Below the pieces are notes generated by a model. It was given only the letters and a program-made list of their open reading frames with translations. It did no database searches and was not told where the DNA came from. The position numbers were made by a program, and so were the translations under genes. This document shows, piece by piece, positions 37,101 to 46,600 of a stretch of DNA of 64,000 bases. How positions within the stretch are numbered: position 1 is the first letter of the stretch; each line of letters begins with the position of its first letter. The stretch is from Apostichopus japonicus (lineage: Eukaryota; Echinodermata; Holothuroidea; Aspidochirotida; Stichopodidae), in contig NC_092564.1 in the NCBI RefSeq assembly GCF_037975245.1, forward strand, positions 26,283,484-26,347,483, given 5' to 3'.

Positions 37101-40021
37101 AAGAGGTCACGTTCTTTTTTTAGACAGGAAAACCTCGGTGTTTCGTTGGGTGACAGAGAGGTTTGATCACCGACTGATGACTCGGTCGTGATTAGACAAA
37201 AACTGAGTTTATACGTGTCATCCATGATAAAAGAGATACTGAATTCTATCGGCAAAAGTAAGTGCAAGAGGTCACTTTCTTTTTTTAGACAGGAAAACCT
37301 CGGTGTTTCGTTGGGTGACAGAGAGGTTTGATCACCGACTGATGACTCGGTCGTGATTAGACAAAAACTGAGTTTATACGTGTCATCCATGATAAAAGAG
37401 ATACTGAATTCTATCGGCAAAAGTAAATGTTTTTTTTTCCCGCAGTGGATGTCACAGGTTGGAGACCACTATGGCAGACAAGGCTGGCACATATATGGAC
37501 ACTAGAAAGGAGTAGGAGCCACATTAAACATGAATTAGATACATCATAGTACAGTGAATAGATGTTCATAAGCCCTGGAGACTGAACATCTCTGACCACA
37601 TTAAGTTTGGTGAGAATTGTCGACAATGACGTTGCAAACATTGGTCAGCATTTTTCTCCCTCGAAAAAAGAAAGAAGGATGAGGTTGCAAAAAAGAAGGG
37701 GAAAAAAAAACATGCTCAAATCTGCAATAAGTAATAACTTTGGACTACTTCAGACCTATTTCAGGAAAACTGCAAATATCTGATATTAATCACTGGGCAT
37801 AGGATATATATATATACATAAACGATATGATTTTAAGACAAAGGCTTACCGATACAGTCGAGCACCCATCCAACGGTACCATCACCACCACAACAAAGCA
37901 CACGGAATCCCGGAACGTCTCGGAAGAATTTTAATCTGTTAAGAGAAGCAGAAATGGAACAAAATGTAATCAAATCTGGAATACTTCACCTGGAGTGTGT
38001 CAGGAATGGGGAGGGGGAAGGGGAAAGGCGGAGCCAGCCGTGTGGTATTGCATCATACAGCATGAAAACTTCTCCTGCTGAGATCAATCTAACATACTGC
38101 TACCAGCCCTTGATACAAACACCATATGCTACAGACTTTATGACAAGTCGAAAGCTTGTCCTTGTTCTAACTGCTAAATCAAGCAAAATGCATGTTTTTT
38201 TTTTTTTTCATTTTTTTTTCTTCTAATATACTTTGCAATATTAGTCAATGATAAAAGTTCCATGCATTTATAAAGTATGCTTTTATGACATTTACATATT
38301 AGTTTGCAAACATTTACATATTATTTTGAAAACACAATAAAATCTAATTTTAACCTACAAGAAGAAGTGGAAGGGTTGTACAGTTATGCACAATTCAAAG
38401 TGACCCTTTTTTCTCCTCCTCCTCAGAAGGTTCATCAATATAGATACCTATGTATGCTGAGCAAACACTGGGTTCGATAATCAAATATGGTTGTAGAGCT
38501 TAGTTGGTAAAGCCAAATGAAAGACTAGGCGATTCTCACAAGGGATAAATAGATTACCCACGAGGGTCTCGCGTGGGTGAAAAGCGATTACCTGTGAGGG
38601 TCTCACCAGGGATAAAGAGATTACCATTGAGGGTCTCGCGTGGGTGAAAAGAGGCTCAAAGATGCTCAAAGCAGCTCTTTTGAGTCTGATTACATGCCAA
38701 TTTTTATACCAAAGCTTAGTTTACTCAAAGCAAAGGGATTCAAATTGGTTCCTTTTCACCGATAGAATGTAGAAAATAATTACTGATTTCATCCCACGGA
38801 TTTCACATCATCATCATCAATATTTTCTTTTAAAAAAAATACAAATCTGAATATGGCAAAATTGTAGACAAATTTTCTCATTATTTCGGCTAATGCTTGA
38901 GAAGTGAGTTACATGAACTGCACGGGTATGGTATCTTCAGTAACAGGTCTGATATAAGAATTTTTGCCCAAATTGCTGTAAAACACTGCTTCATCTGTTG
39001 TGTTCTGGTAGATTCTTTGTCATAATAAATACATTTCAAGAGTTGGAGCCAACAGTCAAGGCTTCTCTGTTTCTAGTTGACTCATTCATATAAGAAAACA
39101 CAGGAGAACGACAAAGAATAAGAAGAAGGACACAACTACTTACCCCGGGGTTGGTCCACCTTTGTTGAGGTCATAAACTTGTCGGGGATTTAAAAGATAC
39201 TGGAATTTTCTCATGATTCTCTCTCCCTGCCTTCCCCCGCTTTTCGGATTTACAAAGACGACTAAGGGATGAGACCCTGGAAGAGGCGTGACCTTAAGTA
39301 TAGAGAAGAAGAAAGACGTGGTTGAATGACTCAGTGCATAACTTGTTTAATGATATCATTAATGCAGGATTTGTGTGTATTAATGCACTTTATAATGCAA
39401 TGTAAGCTCTGAATTGACATTACAGGTTACACATAAAAGCTACATAAGTGACCTATGGGAGATGATATCTGTTAGAAGCCACATCAGGGCATTTAGTTTT
39501 GAAACAAGAGTTTGAAGGAGAAAGCAAATCCCCCCCTTCTTCTTTCAGGAGTAAGCACATATTTGGATGAGTGATTCTTGATCCATTTGGGCCATACTGA
39601 AAATATCAGGTGGGTAGGGATGGGGAAGGGGCAGGGGATAGGGCAGGGATAGGATGAAGAGGGAAACGAAAGGGACCTACTTCAAACATATCATCACTTT
39701 GGTATTTGGAAGCTTCCATGCAGGAACAATCCATTTTCCTGTCTAACACTGTTCTGCAAATTAGCAAAAGAAACCCCAAATACGCTATAACTAATAAATC
39801 GAACAGGAAATGAACGTTAATACCATCACGATTACTTATATTACCAATGTTACCAACATATTATCAATGTTTATTCAATGTTATGTTACATATATAGAGT
39901 GTTGTTTTCTCCCTACCTGGAGGCTCTGGCCTTCCATGGAAATAGAGTCCTTTCTTGCCTTTGATGGGTCAACATCTTCAGATGAAGCTCCCTCCTTAGA
40001 GGTTAGGCTCTTCCTCTCTTG
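27964..40021 (-). CDS. DGK: Type I diacylglycerol kinase (alpha/beta/gamma-like), catalytic and accessory region, partial
   Basis: Phosphorylates diacylglycerol to phosphatidic acid with ATP, ending DAG signalling at membranes. Exons (high to low): 40021-39917, 39292-39144, 37935-37850, 36517-36428, 32651-32491, 30838-30683, 29011-28789, 28145-27964. All phases join. Signature runs: [13 protein letters not shown], the glycine-rich ATP loop [119 protein letters not shown] and [18 protein letters not shown] point to type I; the basic linker after NIWGD and RLAQCS look most like beta/gamma. The N-terminal recoverin-like, EF-hand and C1 exons and the last short exon (IKITHKNQ region) were not found. 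Local duplication and transposons occupy the expected upstream side. Confidence 0.93.
28789..29011 (-). CDS. DGK: DGK accessory-domain exon with abnormal acceptor
   Basis: Encodes [34 protein letters not shown], a basic linker ([17 protein letters not shown]) and [13 protein letters not shown], ending at GTAAGT in phase 1. In vertebrate DGKs the exon junction falls just before the Cys-Asp pair. Here that point (29011/29012) is preceded by ACAT, not AG. The nearest upstream in-frame AG is in CTCTGTCCTAG, 51 nt further, and would add a hydrophobic 17-residue stretch that looks like a translated pyrimidine tract. Confidence 0.85.
30683..30838 (-). CDS. DGK: DGK accessory-domain exon
   Basis: Acceptor TTTTCACAG, donor GTGAGT, 156 bp, phase 0 both sides. 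It encodes [39 protein letters not shown] and [10 protein letters not shown]. Confidence 0.94.
31066..31740. repeat. 32-bp minisatellite in DGK intron
   Basis: About 20 copies of a unit built on CTCATCTACATATTACTACT plus AACAGCACCAAC, with variant units (AGTGCC, GGTGCC). It is directly next to the splice-donor array. Confidence 0.95.
31855..32490. repeat. Tandem array of the DGK exon's 5' splice site (74- and 112-bp alternating units)
   Basis: On the minus strand each unit carries TTGGTGTT followed by GTAAGTAAACACC, matching the end of the 32491 exon and its donor. Donor copies lie at 31889, 31963, 32075, 32149, 32261 and 32383, with the real one at 32485 (left end of ACTTAC on the plus strand). 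Spacings 74, 112, 74, 112, 122 and 102 bp show a higher-order pattern of paired units. Confidence 0.9.
32491..32651 (-). CDS. DGK: DGK exon ending INNYFSIGV
   Basis: Acceptor CTGACATAG, donor GTAAGT at 32490-32485, 161 bp. It encodes [39 protein letters not shown] and [12 protein letters not shown]. Reading past the donor meets TAA after five codons. The donor region is the seed of the repeat array at 31855-32490. Confidence 0.93.
33405..35551. mobile_element. 2.1-kb insertion in DGK intron flanked by a 10-bp direct repeat
   Basis: TGGTCTGTTG occurs at 33405-33414 and 35542-35551. The inner ends are loosely inverted (CAGAAAAAATG on the left; CAGGAAAAAAGAGG read inward from the right), and both ends carry TTCCCGGGAAC-like motifs. 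Inside are a four-unit internal repeat at 34770-35190 and a 148-codon ORF at 33811-34257 with poly-F runs that is probably spurious. No transposase seen, so non-autonomous. Confidence 0.6.
34741..35200. repeat. Four imperfect ~120-bp repeats inside the 33.4-35.5 kb insertion
   Basis: Units centred on GGCTACATTTCCCATTGACT and GTGTGGTTGTTAGGCTAACATG, starting near 34770, 34888, 35009 and 35142. Units 1 and 3 are nearly identical and units 2 and 4 more diverged. Confidence 0.8.
36428..36517 (-). CDS. DGK: DGK exon: LGTGNDLAR motif
   Basis: Acceptor TTTTTGCAG, donor GTAAGT, 90 bp, phase 1 both sides. It encodes [20 protein letters not shown] then [10 protein letters not shown]. Confidence 0.94.
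37097..37426. repeat. Exact-length 165-bp direct duplication in DGK intron
   Basis: The 165-bp block from 37097 is repeated from 37262 with only a few changes near the starts (for example GTCACG versus GTCACT). Because 165 is divisible by 3, the minus-strand ORF through it (36911-37420) holds two 55-residue repeats. No splice sites or family match, so probably not coding. Confidence 0.85.
37850..37935 (-). CDS. DGK: DGK exon: GGDG ATP-binding loop
   Basis: Acceptor TCTTAACAG, donor GTAAGC, 86 bp. It encodes [19 protein letters not shown] followed by [13 protein letters not shown] is the conserved catalytic loop. Confidence 0.94.
38535..38655. repeat. Short degenerate tandem repeat in DGK intron
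   Basis: GAGGGTCTCGCGTGGGTGAA and GATTACC phrases repeat three times. Confidence 0.7.
39144..39292 (-). CDS. DGK: DGK exon: start of catalytic domain
   Basis: Acceptor TATACTTAAG, donor GTAAGT, 149 bp. It encodes [20 protein letters not shown], then [18 protein letters not shown] and NKGGPTPG. Confidence 0.93.
39917..40021 (-). CDS. DGK: DGK exon: linker before catalytic domain
   Basis: Acceptor CTCCTACAG, donor GTAGGG, 105 bp, phase 0 both sides. It encodes a charged Ser-rich linker ([20 protein letters not shown]) ending MEGQSLQ, which meets VTPLPGSHP as in vertebrate type I DGKs. Weak residue conservation, but position and phase fit. Confidence 0.75.
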
Positions 40022-40223
40022 CTGTAGGAGAGAGAGAGATGGACATTACAATGGGAGGTCATACATTGTAGCCTAAAGACAACATAATTCTAACAATCTA
40101 GAAAAAAGATTTTAATGCCTGTGTTATGTGGTAAGTAAATTAGACAAATGGATACAACTCAACCTGACAAAATAACAAAACAAAACAAACCGACAGATAT
40201 TTTTGGATGCAAAACCTGTAGTG

Positions 40224-40303
<80 letters not shown>
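40224..40303. repeat. (TA)n microsatellite in the segmental copy
   Basis: About 80 bp of alternating AT, orthologous to the run at 13969-14041. Confidence 0.97.
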
Positions 40304-40305
<2 letters not shown>

Positions 40306-40486
40306 TAATATATAACTAAATGAAGATTACAAACCTGTTTTAAATGTGCATAGCTTATCAGCCTCTTGTCTCCTGTTGCAATTTCGTAAATGCTTTCCTC
40401 TGGAAACAACATTTTGCAATACCAGACTCTTCAATTGCAGAAATTACATTAAGGATCAAAACCTATTTTAAATTTGTAAAGCTTAC

Positions 40487-40664
40487 CAGCATTTTATTTT
40501 CTGTTCCTCTCTCATTTTCTCAAACTGCCTCTCCCTGGAAATAATTTGGGCAATAACATATTCTGCTATCGCAGAGTGGTATGTACCACCCATTCTTGTT
40601 ACGGTGAAAGGGTATTGGGGAGTTCCTTCGCTCCTGTTGACTTTCTCCATTATTAAATTAACAC
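40487..40664 (-). pseudogene. Duplicate copy of dehydrogenase exon 3
   Basis: 178 bp, CTCTTGCAG acceptor and GTAAGC donor as in the parent; open throughout. Confidence 0.85.
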
Positions 40665-41195
40665 CTGCAAGAGTGATAGATTGTCACACTTAGACCGCAA
40701 ATTAGTCCAGATGAACTCAAAGAGATAACCAGAGGTACATTTATCATCATCTTGAAAATATTAATATAGTATCTGATATTTATATCAGAAAATACTAATT
40801 TTGCAACCATTGGCTCTTCTGAGACAAGATTTACAGTGTTTTACACACTGTTGAACACTAGGTCCTACTAAATACTCTGTTGGGAAACCATTTGGTGAAG
40901 TCAGTTCTTTGTAAATTTGTTCTCCCCACAGGCATGTTACATGGTGGTACTGGCCTGATGACTGACAACCCCCCCCCACCCCCACCCTCCACATACAATG
41001 GAAAAGACTCATAGAAGTAATGTAAGGATTGGATAGCTGTGTTGATATGAAAACAACAGAATCTATGTCACTGATATTACCAGTTCAAAATCCATTATAA
41101 AAACCCATGCTTCTTCAAGTATGTGCTGTAAACCCTTTATTTGTTGCCCAGGGGCAAAAAGATCTTATAAAACTAGAAGAGAAAAATTACTTCAC

Positions 41196-41309
41196 CTGCA
41201 CTGGAAACTTGAAACCATTTCAAATTTGGAGCAAACGGTAACAGCTGATAAAAATCCTTTGCATCAGCAACAATGATCTCGGCTGATTTCAAATCTTCTG
41301 CAAATGTTT
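41196..41309 (-). pseudogene. Duplicate copy of dehydrogenase exon 2
   Basis: 114 bp, TTTCTAG acceptor and GTGAAG donor as in the parent; open throughout. Confidence 0.85.
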
Positions 41310-41966
41310 CTAGTATAAGAAAATAAAGAATGAATGGAACCACTAAGATGACAAGGATTCATTGCAGATATTCGCAGCAAAATGGCCAGAAATCCTCACT
41401 AATGGTTAAAGTCTATATAGATTAGGCATACAGTATACTGTTATCAAATCTATGCATTAACTCCCCTTTGATTACATAGCAACCTTTTAGACTTCAAGTT
41501 AATTCAGCACCATCTGTCCCTGAAAATCGCATAAATGTTTTGTTAACATGTCATTTGAGGCCACAAAACTATTTGTTTTCTCCAAATGAGTTTTGTGATG
41601 GATCTGAGAAATCTAACGGTCCATGTATTAGCCTATATAGTCCAGTCACTTTAACTGATGAACCTCGGCTGCGTAAATGGTCACTTCTCGCAAAGGAAAA
41701 GTGGTATCACAAATACAACCTTGACTGCTTTTTTGATAGCCTACAAACATATCAAAATTAAATCTGACCTTGATGTCATTCCTTTAAGTTAGCCTCTGAA
41801 TAAAATCCTGAGAGGATCAAAATGGCAGGCTCTCAAACTTTGACATATTTCCCTACAGAGGCATTTTGCAGTAGATAAAACACTGTTTGCTACCAGTTCT
41901 CCCCCCCCCCCTGCCTCTCTCTCTCTTTCTTAAATTGATATCTATAAGAGGAGGGGAATTTCTCAC

Positions 41967-42105
41967 CAGGATTTATCTTCATCTCAAACCATACTGATAT
42001 TGACGAGTAGCTCTGCAGTAACAGGTTTTCAAACATGCTTCTCTCTCCATTGACTCTTATGATCAAACTGGAGCAAATCACCACGTTTGGTAATTTCTCA
42101 ACCAT
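41967..42105 (-). pseudogene. Duplicate copy of dehydrogenase exon 1
   Basis: ATG at 42105-42103, 139 bp, donor GTGAGA; open throughout. Confidence 0.85.
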
Positions 42106-42597
42106 TCTTTAATTCTCTGCTTAAACACTGCAAAATAATTGGGTCCAGTTGAGGCGACAAAATCGTGGTTTCACTGCAAGACAATAAAACACATACAATT
42201 ATCAAAAAAAGGATATAAATAATCACCATTTTTAGCTTTTATGTGGTTTATTAAACAGAATTGCTTTAATTGGTGTGAAGACTCGTGCACAGAGAAACGT
42301 CTCTTGCCGGTGATCTGACCTAGTTTCTAATGAGGTGTAACAGAAGTGTTAGACACCACCATCGATCCCAGAAAATACACACACAGCTTGCGACCGCCGG
42401 TAATTAGACACTGGTGTACAGTCAGTACATACAGCTACGGTCAATACCCACAACACGGTGTACATAGCAGAGATGGACATCTCAGGTCTAGATAAAAGAA
42501 AAAAGGTATCACATTTCATTACTGTCTGCATTTTGTAGTGACAAAAGAAAACTTCACTTGCAAGCAACCGAAAGTTAACTTTTTCAGAACACGGCAC

Positions 42598-42906
42598 CAG
42601 GCACGTAGCCAGGAATTTGCCAAGGGAGGGGCGAAAATGTAGAAAAAATATCAGAGCCGTATATACGGCATTGCATACTATCTAAGCGTAGCGCCACCAT
42701 GGTTGGCGTGAAGCGTACAAGAAAATTTTGGCTGAAAATGCCTCCCAGATCGCTGGAAATGGCACTTCCCAGGCCTTGTAAGTTGCATCTTAGCATTTTC
42801 TCTTTTGAAATTACTAGCGATATCATAAAAACATAAAAAAAAATTTTTTAAATATGCTCAAAGGGGGGGTGGCTGCCCCCTTCGCCCCCCCTTGGCTACG
42901 CGCCTG
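42598..42906. mobile_element. 309-bp MITE
   Basis: Begins CAGGCACGTAGCCAGG and ends CTTGGCTACGCGCCTG; 14 of 16 terminal bases are inverted matches. The related sequence at about 52575 lacks it. No clean target duplication. Confidence 0.75.
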
Positions 42907-43505
42907 TTCAGCACGCGGTTTGGGGAGAGTCTTAAATGCTTGAATGCCCATATTCTGAAAGAAAATTTTACTTCTGGAGAACAGTCCATACACCAGTAAG
43001 GAATTTAAAAAAAAAATTTATGGCTAAGTACTCCTGGGAGGGTGGTATTGCCAAGGCTGGAACAGCCTCCCAATAAATTCAGCTAACCGCAACTCTAAGG
43101 TTAAGTTTAATTTCCATTTTGTATCTATTTTGTTGTAGGCCTTAACACTTCTAATTTGAAACATATTTGCTTGTATTCTTTTACCTTACTCTGCATGCTT
43201 TATATACAATGCTTGTCTGCTTGTTCCATGGCCGTCTTTGCTAACCTGCTTACCCTTCACACGGCTCAATCAGGATTGCCACTGCTCCCCTGACACACTG
43301 AGAATTACTGTTTTCTACCAAGTACTATACTACTACTACTACTAGGCTAGGCATAGTCTTCTCATCATCTACTTGATAGACTATGTCTGGAATTATATTG
43401 CCTAGCCTGACTTAAATTTGGCCTATCTTTAGTCCCACCACTGTTAGTGTTACTGTTAGGAATAGGCCTAGTGCCAGGTCTAGGGTAGGTAGGAACAGGT
43501 ACATG

Positions 43506-45038
43506 CAGGGGCGTCGGAGCCGGCCGGACCAATATTAACGGCGAAAAAAAAGGGAAAAAAAGGACTAAGAAAAAACTAGAGCACCAATGGTGCAGAAGCT
43601 CATACCTTTTCGAGCCTAAAAATGTAGGGCCCACAAAACCAATTTTGGGCCCGTGAGGGATACCCCCCCCCCCTCCATTAGCAGAATCCTGGCCACACCA
43701 CTGGCTATAATTCCTATTTTCCCCTTTAAATCCTATTTTACCCACTCTCTCAAACAATACCACTGACCTACCCTATTAAACTTTCTCCCCTCTACCTTAG
43801 CAGACATAACAAGCACTCCCTACAAGGCATAACTTCACAAGCTGCCTACATACCTCAGGCTCAAAGACTTCTAAGAATCGGCAAGTGCTGATTGGCTATA
43901 GGGCTCTCATGCTTACAGTTCAACAGTTAATAACAACTCCCAGTCCTGCTTTAATTCCACTAACAGCTTCTGCAGAGCTTAACCACAAATGTAAACAAAC
44001 ACTGCAGACACTGGGAGACAAATTAAAGGAGCTTTGGCAAAAAGTGAAGGCTCAGATTTTTTTAAACAATGGGGATTAATTGTAATTAATTAACTTTTGA
44101 CCAAAAATTTTTAGGCATCACCTTATTCATACACAATCCAACAATCATCAGTTCAACTTTGAATATGATCCATCAAAATCTTGAGAAGATTGAGATATTT
44201 GAAAATATTACAAAGAATGACCCCCGATGACCCCCTAAATGACCTTTGACCTCAATTTTCCGAACACCCCTCGTAACTCTCATCCCGAGGAACATTGTGA
44301 CCAAGTTTCATTATAATTGGCCATACACTGTACGAACAGGAGCAATTTGAAAATATAGGGCCGCGGCCCGGGCCACAAAAGACCCCTAGTTGATCTTTGA
44401 TCTCAAATTCATGAACACCCTGAAGGTAAAACTACCATAGTACTATCGTGACAAACCCTCAACATTGTACCATGGAATCTGTAGGAGAAGAAGCATTTTG
44501 CGTATTTCCACAAAATGGCCCATTACGGCCCACAGGTGACCTTTGACCCCAAATTTTGGATCATCTCTGATGGACCTATACCTAATGGTCCTTGTGTCCA
44601 AGTTTCATGAAATTCCATCAAACACTGTGCGAGTGGGAGCGGTTTTACCAATTGTTGACGGATAGAGTGATAGAGTGATAGAATGATAGAGTGATAGAGT
44701 GGTAGACGCCGCACTGTAACAATAGCTCACACCAGCATGCTGGTATGAGCTAAATATGGCAAAATATAAAGAACCAAAATGACAAATACTTCAAAAATGT
44801 GTTTCAGAAAATTAATCGGGTACAGAAACAGACTACTCTGGCATGGCAGGGGTCTTGTTTTCAAGCTCGGGAAGTGCCATTTCCTGCAATCTGGGAGGCA
44901 TTATTTCAAAATTTTCTCCATTACGCTAATGGTTGGCACGTAGCGTAATTTGACCTACCAAACGTCCCCCCGATAATTATGAAAGATGTATACACTCTGA
45001 TCTGCCGTACCAATCACAAAAAGCTTCCGATGCCCCTG
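43506..45038. mobile_element. 1.5-kb DNA transposon with TIRs and 5-bp target duplication
   Basis: Begins CAGGGGCGTCGGAG and ends CTTCCGATGCCCCTG (inverted ends match at about 12 of the first 13 bases). Flanked by ACATG at 43501-43505 and 45039-45043. The paralogous site at about 16505-16512 reads GTGCATGAGAAGG with no insertion. Inside are a 64-codon ORF (43885-44079, no family recognised) and a TGACCTTTGACC repeat block at 44100-44710. No transposase seen. Confidence 0.85.
44640..44705. repeat. GATAGAGT microsatellite
   Basis: Seven to eight units of GATAGAGT inside the 43.5-45.0 kb element. Confidence 0.9.
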
Positions 45039-45080
45039 ACATGAGAGGGCATATGCAGCTGGTTGGGTATTGGCGTTACG

Positions 45081-45320
45081 CAGGGGCGGCAATTTGTTTC
45101 AAATATTGGGGGGAGGGGAGACATGCTTGGGTGCTAACGTGTAGCAACTTTCATCCCCACAGTGTTCGCGGGCTTCGTGATATAATGTATAAATATATGT
45201 ATGTATATACATATATTACTATCAAAGAGGAGCGCCACCATTAGTTGGCGCGCTGGTTTTGAGAACCCCCCAGATCACCATAAATGGCATTTCTCGGGCT
45301 TGAAAATGACCAACCAGAGG
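45081..45320. mobile_element. Fragment of a CAGGGGCG-type element
   Basis: Starts CAGGGGCGGCAATTTG exactly where homology to 16.55 kb stops, and contains the GCGCCACCATTAGTTGGCGC palindrome typical of this family (also near 42690, 57275 and 59890). No right end found. Confidence 0.6.
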
Positions 45321-45566
45321 TACAGTTTTGCCTAAGAACCAAGTTTTCCCAATAGTTTTTTTTTTCATCCATAAACTTTTTCATTTTTGCCACCAGTCAC
45401 ACATCATGTTCGACCTCATCGCATCTCCTGTGGATCATTGCTTTTGTAATAAATTCACTTCAAAACATACCCATAATGTTGCACAAAAATCTATGGACAA
45501 CTAATATAGAAAAAAAACCTTCAACCCCTAACAGACCGGTCAAAATTGCACCATATCAGTAGAATC

Positions 45567-45645
45567 ACTGTGGTCGAGTGGTATGGTACAGTACAGACTT
45601 CACTCTCTGACACAAAAGTCCAATGTTCGATTCCTACCTAAAGGA
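45567..45645 (+). mobile_element. tRNA-like SINE head
   Basis: A-box-like TGGTCGAGTGG followed about 45 nt later by B-box TGTTCGATTCC. No convincing anticodon arm, so a tRNA-derived repeat rather than a functional tRNA. Confidence 0.5.
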
Positions 45646-45723
45646 CGAAACTGGTCGTAAAGTGGAATTTTTCTGGTGTGTTTGTCTTTATTAAGTATTA
45701 TGTATGTTTGATTAATGTTATAG

Positions 45724-45839
45724 TTTGGGAAAAACAAGGACCATAGGAAACAGTACAATGAATTCATTTACCACGAGACTCTACGAGTGGCTGTTTGCCA
45801 AATGATGGAGGAGAAAGAAAAATTGCCAACAGAGTTACA
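45724..45839 (+). CDS. Unrecognised gene, penultimate exon
   Basis: 116 bp, 38 codons plus 2 nt; helical, charged, with Cys-Gln-Met-Met-Glu-Glu; ends at GTGAGT. Confidence 0.6.
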
Positions 45840-46600
45840 GTGAGTATATATACATATGGAGACCCTGTAGGAATAACATTAGGATTAGTGTAGTTAAGTC
45901 AGCAAACAAAAATACACTTTATATTGATGCAGCGCACATCACTGTATAAGAGTTATGTTGGTCGCCTTGAACATCCGATCTTCGAGAAAAGCTGTTGAAC
46001 CATTTCGTGTAAACACCTGCATGCTGTCTGCTGCAATTTACAAAGTGTTTTCACTCCAGCCATCTGGCATATAGTGCAAATCTTAAAGGAAGTAACGTGA
46101 GAAAAAGTTACTGCAGCCTGCACTGTTAATTCGCCAAATACAGATAAGGTTTGAGGTCGTGGAGGGGCAAAACATACTGACTACTCAGCTCTGGCTGTTG
46201 TGTGGTCTGCAAGCACTGCAAGATAGGCCTACATTAAACAATATAGATGTCAATTGACAATTTGAATAGGTTGTTTCAAATGATCTAAAGCACTACAATT
46301 TTAATGAATATTAAAACACCAGCTGCAGTCACTTGATGTGAAACTGAATGAAAGCCCTTTATTGTAATGAAAGCAATCATTAGTTGTTTTTACATGAATG
46401 TCTTTGGACGCATACGTAGTCATTTTAATTATAAGCAGATACGAACGAAATTGCAAGAGATCAACGTAGATCAACGTGCGAGAGAAGAGCAACCGGCCTC
46501 AGAGATGGATCAAACAGAGGCAGGAATGGAGCAGCTGACGATTGAAGATGAACAAGCGACTGATGTCATAGAAGAGCAAACGGCTGATGTCAAAGAATAA
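45724..46600 (+). CDS. Unrecognised acidic protein, last two exons
   Basis: Exon 45724-45839 (acceptor TGTTATAG, donor GTGAGT, phase 0 in, phase 2 out) encodes FGKNKDHRKQYNEFIYHETL then RVAVCQMMEEKEKLPTEL. It joins in frame to 46420-46600 (acceptor CATACGTAG), which encodes HFNYKQIRTKLQEINVDQ and then a Glu/Gln/Asp-rich tail ending TADVKE at TAA 46598-46600. After this stop the same frame stays open for another 16 similar codons (EQPEVEDCSKSKEQQN then TGA). The first part looks helical; no family recognised. Upstream exons were not found and the preceding DNA is transposon. Confidence 0.6.
46420..46600 (+). CDS. Unrecognised gene, terminal exon
   Basis: 181 bp including TAA. Enters after one base in phase 2, consistent with the exon before. 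Acidic tail repeats E-E-Q and M-E/D-Q patterns. Confidence 0.6.

Larger units (their letters stand above)
40487..42105 (-). pseudogene. 5' partial duplicate of the 2-hydroxyacid dehydrogenase gene (exons 1-3 only)
   Basis: Exons 42105-41967, 41309-41196 and 40487-40664 match exons 1-3 of the gene at 2-15.8 kb with the same lengths (139, 114, 178 bp), splice sites and phases. Only a few residue changes are seen, such as PKVV to PNVV. No copy of exon 4 or later follows, since homology stops near 40144. The next exon downstream on this strand is that of the diacylglycerol kinase at 40021. Exon 3 leaves in phase 2 and that exon enters in phase 0, so an in-frame fusion is not expected. If transcribed it would give a short protein ending KIKCW by intron retention. 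Whether it is expressed is unknown. Confidence 0.85.
40144..45080. repeat. Segmental duplicate of 13.88-16.55 kb, interrupted by transposons
   Basis: Near-identical to 13878-16550 in the same orientation, from ATGGATACAACTCAACCTGA to TTGGGTATTGGCGTTACG. Extra blocks here are 42166-42906 (partly a deletion in the other copy, partly an element at 42598-42906) and 43506-45038 (an insertion with an empty site in the other copy). The copied part includes dehydrogenase exons 1-3 and its upstream region. Confidence 0.9.
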
